A DNA stretch of 10,629 nt from an uncultured Collinsella sp. (lineage in GTDB: Bacteria > Actinomycetota > Coriobacteriia > Coriobacteriales > Coriobacteriaceae), in contig UQNC01000057.1 of the NCBI GenBank assembly GCA_900542175.1, positions 1-10,629 on the forward strand, given 5' to 3'. The translations under genes were made by a program, and so were the position numbers. This document shows positions 6,681-10,629 of the stretch, piece by piece (the first letter of the stretch is position 1; every line of letters starts with the position of its first letter). The notes under the pieces were generated by a model. It ran no database searches. It was not told the origin of the DNA and worked only from the letters and a program-made list of their open reading frames with translations.

Positions 6681-7688
6681 CTAGCTATTGAGTTTGTTAA
6701 TGTCGTCGTCGGTGATGGCGCCTTCCTGGCTGGACGATTTGTCCTCGGAGGATGCGGTCTCATTGTTGGAATCGGAGGACTCGCTGCCTGAGGACGTGGT
6801 CTCACTGGACTCAGAGTCGCCCGGCTGCACGTTAGCGCCCGAAACCGTCTTAGTGGTGAGGTCGTAGGGCATCGTGCCATACCAGACAGAGTGGACCGCC
6901 TCGAGCGTACCGTCGACCGTGATGTCGTCGAGGGCATCGCTCACGGCACGGCACAGTTCGTCATTGGACGAAAGGCCTGCAACACCAAGCGTCGAGGGCG
7001 CCTCGAGCGCACCGACATAGGAGATCTCGCTCATCAGGCGTGCAAGGTAGCCGCCGGCCGTGGAGTCGCAGATCACATAGTCGACCTCGCCGGACTCGAG
7101 CGCCTCAAAGCACTCGTTGATGTTGGAGTAAGTCTTTTGGTTGGCGGTGATGCTCTGCTTAGCAAGCGCCTCCTGCGAGGCCGAGGACATCTGGATACCC
7201 AGAGTAGACGTGTTAAGGGTATCGGTGGAAACGCTCAGCGACCCACCATCGCTGGTTTTACCGAACACGGAAGCGGCATCGTACAGGCAGGTGCCGAGCG
7301 AGCTAACGTCCCCATCCGTGGAGTTGATCTCGCCGATAAAGATATCAGCCTTTTTGTCACCGAGCGCGGAACCTGCCGAGGACGCATCGACAAAGGCGAC
7401 CTTAAGGCCCATGCGGCTTGCGAGGGCGCGGGCAGCGTCGACTGCATACCCCGTGAGCTCGCCGTCAGCGCCCTGCATGGCCTGCGGCGCATCGGAGGTA
7501 TCGAGGGCAACCGTCAGGGTACCGGGGGTGACCAGGGCATCATCCGACACCGCGGGCGTGACGGTCTCGTACTCGATCTGGTCGATCGTGGGAGTCGTGA
7601 ACGTAGACAGCGGGTTGAACGCGCATCCGCTCAGGCCCAAAACGGCGATGACCGCTGCGGTCCCAGCACCTAACCGAGCCGCGTGCAT
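6681..7688 (-). CDS. Orphan substrate-binding lipoprotein (SBP_bac_3, amino-acid type)
   Basis: With the start at 7688 the protein has 335 residues. A lipoprotein signal (HAAR, then LGAGTAAVIAVLG and lipobox LSGC with Cys22) should anchor it to the outer face of the membrane. Residues about 56-272 match family 3 extracellular solute-binding proteins: LTVALD (58-63), GELTGYAVDAARALASRMGL (76-95), then ADIFIGEI and GEVDYVICDSTAG. The ligand is probably an amino acid or similar small polar molecule. The last 45 residues are a Ser/Glu/Asp-rich disordered tail. No permease or ATPase gene is in the window. The ATG at 7688 is favoured by GAGGGG (7696-7701) 7 bases upstream. ATG 7706 is also possible, and the frame stays open to 8087. 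The Ser-rich tail and the lack of partners could suggest a sensing role, which is speculative. Confidence 0.85.
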   Translation of the reverse strand: MHAARLGAGTAAVIAVLGLSGCAFNPLSTFTTPTIDQIEYETVTPAVSDDALVTPGTLTVALDTSDAPQAMQGADGELTGYAVDAARALASRMGLKVAFVDASSAGSALGDKKADIFIGEINSTDGDVSSLGTCLYDAASVFGKTSDGGSLSVSTDTLNTSTLGIQMSSASQEALAKQSITANQKTYSNINECFEALESGEVDYVICDSTAGGYLARLMSEISYVGALEAPSTLGVAGLSSNDELCRAVSDALDDITVDGTLEAVHSVWYGTMPYDLTTKTVSGANVQPGDSESSETTSSGSESSDSNNETASSEDKSSSQEGAITDDDINKLNS

Positions 7689-8031
7689 CAAGCTGCCCCT
7701 CACCATGTCCACTACCCTGCCTTCTGTGTCGTATACGATCCGTGTGTTGCGCGGAATATCAGATTGTTCCCACCAGCTGACCTGGTATTTGACCCCACAC
7801 TTGCGCACCGGGGTGTTTGCTCGGGAGGCCGCAGCCACCTTCACGACTGGCCCGCTCGCCCGCGAGGCGGTATTGCCCCAAAGAAAGTAGAACGGACGGT
7901 GCGGCTTACATCTAGGACGCGCCATGATCGCGCCGCGCGCACGCGGTCGCTTACGTGGATCCCTTTGACCGCGTCTGTCTTGGACTAGGACGGGCATTTC
8001 GTCCGTCCGCAACCACAGCCTGGTAGGAACG
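7689..8031 (-). other. Long leader or N-terminal extension upstream of the lipoprotein gene, unexplained
   Basis: These 343 bases lie between the likely transcription start (near 8031) and the favoured start codon. The lipoprotein frame has no stop here, so a longer protein is formally possible, with in-frame ATGs at 7706, 7925 and 7997, but the two distal ones lack a good SD and any extension would bury the signal peptide. On the minus strand several stems can form: GGACGG/CCGTCC around 7988-8008, ACGCGGTC with GACCGCGT (about 7940-7974), ACCAG-N5-CTGGT and ACCCC/GGGGT near 7780-7815. I looked for T-box, TPP, FMN, cobalamin, SAM and glycine riboswitch signatures and recognised none. Confidence 0.4.
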
Positions 8032-8037
8032 TAGCGC

Positions 8038-8066
8038 ATTATAGCTAAGTTCAAGCTATAGTTTAA
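8038..8066 (-). promoter_or_regulatory. Candidate promoter of the lipoprotein gene with overlapping inverted repeat
   Basis: On the minus strand a perfect TATAAT (8043-8038) is preceded, after exactly 17 bases, by TTAAAC (8066-8061), a weak -35. The spacer and part of the -10 are an inverted repeat, TATAGCT-N7-AGCTATA (8040-8060), the usual layout of a repressor operator. The -10 match is strong; the operator reading is an inference. Confidence 0.55.
8040..8060. promoter_or_regulatory. Perfect 7-bp inverted repeat, possible operator
   Basis: TATAGCT (8040-8046) and AGCTATA (8054-8060) are exact reverse complements separated by 7 bases. The site covers the spacer and the upstream part of the -10 of the candidate promoter. 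The regulator is unknown. Confidence 0.5.
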
Positions 8067-8138
8067 GGTTAGGGGCGTCATTCGCATCGCGAGTACAGAT
8101 TTCGCAGGTCGGAGTGGGCTATTCGTGCCCCTGTGAAG

Positions 8139-8186
8139 CCCGGAGCTCCCCCTATGGGGAGCTCCGGGGCACCCTTCCTAGGGTGC
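8139..8186. terminator. Two abutting GC-rich hairpins, possible terminator
   Basis: The first hairpin has a perfect 13-bp stem (8139-8151 with 8156-8168) and a 4-base loop; its CTCCCC/GGGGAG core resembles the terminator at 6586-6614. The second (GCACCCT 8169-8175 with AGGGTGC 8180-8186) has a 4-base loop. Neither strand has a proper T-run after them, so termination is uncertain. They may serve the minus-strand gene ending at 8440, from which they are separated by the palindromic element. Confidence 0.5.
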
Positions 8187-8188
8187 TG

Positions 8189-8405
8189 TGGCCAAAAAAT
8201 GGCAAATATGAGTACTGTCACCAATTTAGCAACAGGCAATTTTGGCCTCTCGGACAGATTTTGCGCCCCGTGTCGCCAACCTGATGCTTAGTTATTCTAC
8301 ATTTGTTTATTATCTTCTTACTTTATGCCGCCTCCGAGTCCTAAATTCCTTGATTTTGCTGTTACTGATTTAGTGACAGTACTCATATTTGCCATATTTT
8401 GGCCA
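8189..8405. repeat. 217-bp imperfect palindrome with 33-bp near-perfect terminal inverted repeats
   Basis: The ends 8189-8221 and 8373-8405 are inverted copies matching at 32 of 33 positions. Weaker complementarity continues inward: 10 of the next 14 bases match, and CTCGGA (8249-8254) pairs with TCCGAG (8333-8338). Each arm contains a smaller palindrome, the better one being TGTTACTGATTTAGTGACA (8360-8378). The interior is AT-rich and holds no reading frame of note. I see no clear target-site duplication. It could be a non-autonomous mobile element (MITE-like), an invertible segment, or a transcribed long hairpin; the sequence alone does not decide. Confidence 0.75.
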
Positions 8406-8439
8406 GGGCATATGATTAACCCCCTAATTTCGACGTGAA

Positions 8440-9549
8440 TTAGACCGGCTTAAGCCCAAAACACGCCCGCAGCGTGTTAAGCAACGCCTCTTGCTTCTTC
8501 CTGCGGGCATCGACACGATTCCGATACCGCTTTCGCATGCGCTGGTAGATGCGCCATGCGAGGGCTTCCATCGCTTCCATGTCGCAGAGCATCTCGTTGT
8601 TGACTGTCGCAACCTCGATTCCCATGGCAATAAAGCCTGTATTGCGCTTTTCGTCGTGGATACGCCCGCCCCGGGAGGAATGGCCCAGCTCGCCGTTGTA
8701 TTCAAGGTCAAACCGGGCTGCCTCCTGATATGCATCGCAAACTGCATGCGGCATCCCCGAGATTGCCTGCGCGCGGTCATCGAACTCGATCTTGTAGTCG
8801 GTCTTAAAAGGACCGCAGGCAAATCCGCCATAGGAATACGGAAGCGAAAACAGAGCGAGCATGATGCACTCCATGGGCGAGCGCAGGTTCTCTGACAGGT
8901 AGGGGCACAGGCGCAGCAGCTGTTTAGCGGCACTCCCCTTGCATCCGGAAAGGTATTTTTCCAGTCGATCAGGCGTCAGCACCGGCTCGACTTCAAAGTA
9001 GCCCACGTCTGCTGGCTGGTCCTTGTCCTTTGCAAGTTTATTCGCAACAGGCGAGGTGTAGGGAGGCAGATACTTCCCGCGGTCGCTCAGTGAAATCTTA
9101 GAGCACAGCTCCTGGGCCAGGGCAAACGCCTGGATGCAGCCGACCTCGCGCGCAACGGCAACACAAAGAGCCTCGGAAGATAGGCTGTACACCCCCGGTT
9201 CCACCTCTAGAATCGAGCCGGCGGGCAACTCGGAACACACGGACCAGTCTACGCCAGGCATGCGGCGGCGCTGCGCCGCAGATCCCACCAGCAAGCACAG
9301 ATCTTCTTGCACCTCGCCACTTTTGGCTCCAATTCGCACCAAGTCAGGAAGATAGATATCCTCGGTCGAGGGCGACGACGTGCGCAGCACACGGCGCTCT
9401 TCATCGGGATTAAGGTCCTTCCAGCTGATATAGCCCATCTGCCGGCGCTCGGCGCGCATCATGCGCAGCGCCGAGGCGCCTGTTAGGATTACGGAAGCCA
9501 CTAGCTGTTCGCCTGTCGGCTCGTTGCGCCGCTCAATCTTCACTGCCAC
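8440..9549 (-). CDS. DUF559/AbiEi-like protein with probable PD-(D/E)xK-type nuclease fold
   Basis: With a GTG start at 9549 the protein has 369 residues. AGGGG (9557-9561) lies 7 bases upstream and overlaps the comFC stop. The frame stays open further upstream, but that part overlaps comFC and looks non-coding. The C-terminal half follows the layout of DUF559/Vsr-like endonuclease domains: SPMECIMLALFSLPYSYGGF (224-243, with E227), then D272, DLEYNG (281-286), H290 and D299-x-x-R302, ahead of the final strand GIEVATV. In most relatives the middle motif reads E-x-D-G; here it is E283-x-N285-G, so activity may be lost or altered. The N-terminal half (about 85-150) resembles the regions that precede the nuclease in AbiEi-type antitoxin-like proteins, but this is weak. 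A basic tail (338-352) could contact nucleic acid. The biological role is unknown. Confidence 0.7.
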   Translation of the reverse strand: MAVKIERRNEPTGEQLVASVILTGASALRMMRAERRQMGYISWKDLNPDEERRVLRTSSPSTEDIYLPDLVRIGAKSGEVQEDLCLLVGSAAQRRRMPGVDWSVCSELPAGSILEVEPGVYSLSSEALCVAVAREVGCIQAFALAQELCSKISLSDRGKYLPPYTSPVANKLAKDKDQPADVGYFEVEPVLTPDRLEKYLSGCKGSAAKQLLRLCPYLSENLRSPMECIMLALFSLPYSYGGFACGPFKTDYKIEFDDRAQAISGMPHAVCDAYQEAARFDLEYNGELGHSSRGGRIHDEKRNTGFIAMGIEVATVNNEMLCDMEAMEALAWRIYQRMRKRYRNRVDARRKKQEALLNTLRACFGLKPV

Positions 9550-9559
9550 AAAACCACCC

Positions 9560-10366
9560 CTACCAAACACGTGCGATAGCAAGGCCATCGACTGCCGCAG
9601 CGCCGGCACGCTTGAGCTCCGCCGAGGCTGCTGCCATGGTCGCGCCCGTGGTGATAACGTCATCGATAAGCAGTAAGCGGCGGCCGTGCACGTCCTCAAC
9701 CGTCTCGTACATGCCTTGGGCACGCTCGCGGCGCTCCTCACGACCGAGTTCGCGCTGGTCGCCATGCCCGTACTTGACGAGAGCATCGAGCAGGGGAACA
9801 CCCGACAGCTCGCAAAATGGGCGCGCAATAGCCTCCATATGATCAAAACCACGCCGCCGAAACGCTGCCGCCGTCGCAGGCACAAACACCACCGCATCCG
9901 CACCGGACAGCACACCTCCTAAGCGTTCGGGCGCTACGACCTGGGCATGCAGGGCGGTGTCGTAAAGCAGCTCCGCCAGATACGGAGCCAGACGTCGCTC
10001 GCCCGCATCCTTGTGCGCTTTAATGATGCGCGGCAGCGGATGCGCGTAGACGGCGCACGCCAGGCAGCGGTCGAGCGCCTCCGACATTGCCGAGGACGTG
10101 CCCTCGACCGAACATTCAGTGCACAGCAAATCCCCAAACGGGGCGCCGCATCGGGTGCAGCTATGACGTGGGTCGATGAGCGTGAGCGCAGCCAGGCAGT
10201 CTTGGCAAATAAGCGCACCGGCGCGCTCGCAGCCGGCACATCGTGTTGGCGACAATGCCTCGAGCGCCTCGCGTGCCACCCGCTCGGCAAACGGTAGCAA
10301 TTCGTCCGCAAACGGTAGGGCGCCGGCACCCTGCAGACGGCTCAATATGTTCAGATGGCTCTTCAA
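9560..10366 (-). CDS. comFC: ComFC-type phosphoribosyltransferase-fold protein (competence / DNA uptake)
   Basis: This 268-residue protein is a member of the ComF/GntX family, needed for DNA uptake in competent bacteria and found widely in others. Two zinc-binding Cys sets open it: C43, C46, C54, C57 and C70, C73, C82, C85. Then come KAHKDAGERRLAPYLAELL (116-134), VPATAAAFRRRGFDHMEAIA (162-181; relatives have RGFNQ or similar), RELGREERRERAQGMY (205-220), and the PRPP-binding motif LLIDDVITTGATM (232-244). Length and order are normal for ComFC with a short N-terminal extension. The start is TTG, with GGAGGG 7 bases upstream that forms part of a 12-bp hairpin. No comFA gene is visible. The next gene follows after 10 bases, so the two are probably co-transcribed. 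Confidence 0.92.
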   Translation of the reverse strand: MKSHLNILSRLQGAGALPFADELLPFAERVAREALEALSPTRCAGCERAGALICQDCLAALTLIDPRHSCTRCGAPFGDLLCTECSVEGTSSAMSEALDRCLACAVYAHPLPRIIKAHKDAGERRLAPYLAELLYDTALHAQVVAPERLGGVLSGADAVVFVPATAAAFRRRGFDHMEAIARPFCELSGVPLLDALVKYGHGDQRELGREERRERAQGMYETVEDVHGRRLLLIDDVITTGATMAAASAELKRAGAAAVDGLAIARVW

Positions 10367-10369
10367 GAC

Positions 10370-10405
10370 ACAACCCTCCCTACGTTCGGTCGCAGGGAGG
10401 GTTGT
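10370..10405 (-). promoter_or_regulatory. 12-bp hairpin containing the comFC ribosome binding site
   Basis: ACAACCCTCCCT (10370-10381 on the plus strand) and AGGGAGGGTTGT (10394-10405) form a perfect 12-bp stem with a 12-base loop. In the minus-strand transcript the second arm contains the comFC Shine-Dalgarno, and the TTG start follows 3 bases after the stem. No T-run follows, so it is a poor terminator. It could instead mask the ribosome binding site, or do some of both. Confidence 0.6.
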
Positions 10406-10423
10406 TGATTCAGCGCTATGATA

Positions 10424-10463
10424 CCCCGATGCGCTCGGGGCAAGGCGAGCTAAATCCGCTCGC
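10424..10463. other. Two small hairpins between the partial gene and comFC
   Basis: CCCCGA (10424-10429) pairs with TCGGGG (10435-10440), and GCGAGC (10445-10450) with GCTCGC (10458-10463). They lie just past the stop of the partial gene. Neither is followed by a clear T-run on the minus strand (the first is followed by TATCAT), so a terminator role is possible but weak. Confidence 0.35.
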
Positions 10464-10468
10464 GGGCG

Positions 10469-10629
10469 TTATTCGCCGGCGGGCGGTTGTGGTGCAGACG
10501 AAGACAGGGTCGAGTCCTCGCCACCATCCTGGCGCGGCTTGCGGGAACGGCGACGGCGACGGCGCTTTTGACCCTGGTCGGCCGAGCCCTCGCCACCGCG
10601 ATCCTCGCGCGGCTCGCGCTCGTCGCGAG
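10469..10629 (-). CDS. C-terminal end of an arginine-rich, probably RNA-binding protein (partial)
   Basis: The minus-strand frame ending with TAA at 10469-10471 is open to the window edge and gives 52 residues. The composition is Arg/Glu/Gly/Asp-rich, with a block QKRRRRRRSRKPRQD, and ends in SSAPQPPAGE. This is a disordered basic tail of the kind found on RNA-handling proteins such as DEAD-box helicases, RNase E/G or similar enzymes. The catalytic part is outside the window, so the identity is open. The frame choice rests on the clean stop, the biased composition and its position upstream of comFC on the same strand. Confidence 0.65.
   Translation of the reverse strand, partial: RDEREPREDRGGEGSADQGQKRRRRRRSRKPRQDGGEDSTLSSSAPQPPAGE

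Noticed and set aside
7760..7800. SRP RNA-like stretch (CCAGGTCAG on the minus strand)
   Set aside because: The tetraloop motif and the GGAAGGAAGCAGCC-type core that must follow are absent.
7689..8031. Known riboswitch or T-box in the lipoprotein leader
   Set aside because: None of the conserved cores I know (T-box, TPP, FMN, cobalamin, SAM, glycine) could be found; kept only as an unexplained leader.
9550..9915. 122-codon upstream extension of the DUF559-like protein
   Set aside because: It overlaps comFC in another frame, is Arg/Ser/Cys-rich like an out-of-frame translation, and a GTG with a good SD exists at 9549.

Overview
The window looks like a chromosomal segment of a Gram-positive, moderately GC-rich bacterium of the class Coriobacteriia, most likely Collinsella or a close relative. 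That is inferred from protein style (acidic, Asp/Ala-rich proteins, a long-form HPF, a DegV protein, a coriobacterial-type DUF559-like protein) and from GC-rich hairpin terminators; no marker gene settles the species. Every protein gene I can support is on the minus strand, so genes are read here from high to low coordinates. The long plus-strand reading frames are antisense shadows.

Right end (10629 to 8440): the C-terminal tail of an arginine-rich, probably RNA-binding protein enters from outside the window. It is followed by comFC, whose TTG start and ribosome binding site lie at the foot of a 12-bp hairpin. A 369-residue DUF559/AbiEi-like (PD-(D/E)xK-type) protein follows 10 bases after comFC, with its Shine-Dalgarno overlapping the comFC stop. 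The next 350 bases hold no gene but a striking AT-rich imperfect palindrome (8189-8405), abutting two GC-rich hairpins.

Middle (8087 to 4746): a promoter-like site overlapped by an inverted repeat, then a long leader of unknown role, then an orphan lipoprotein of the amino-acid substrate-binding type with a strong terminator. A spacer without a recognisable gene precedes hpf (ribosome hibernation factor). hpf ends in a strong terminator whose U-run sits 5 bases before the ribosome binding site of a DegV-family fatty-acid-binding protein, so DegV expression may depend on read-through.

Left (4646 to 1): a tight four-gene operon with gaps of 5, 15 and 6 bases: a beta-hydroxyacid dehydrogenase with a SlyD-like His/Cys-rich tail, a small membrane protein, a helical HEAT-like protein, and an NAD-type isocitrate dehydrogenase. 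After a weak terminator comes a single-pass membrane protein with a SurA/PrsA-like extracytoplasmic domain, closed by a textbook terminator.

Most genes are housekeeping or conserved hypothetical. The items most worth a second look are the metal-binding tail on the dehydrogenase, the 217-bp palindromic element, the long leader of the lipoprotein gene, and the hpf-degV terminator arrangement. I see no CRISPR array, tRNA, rRNA, transposase or phage gene.
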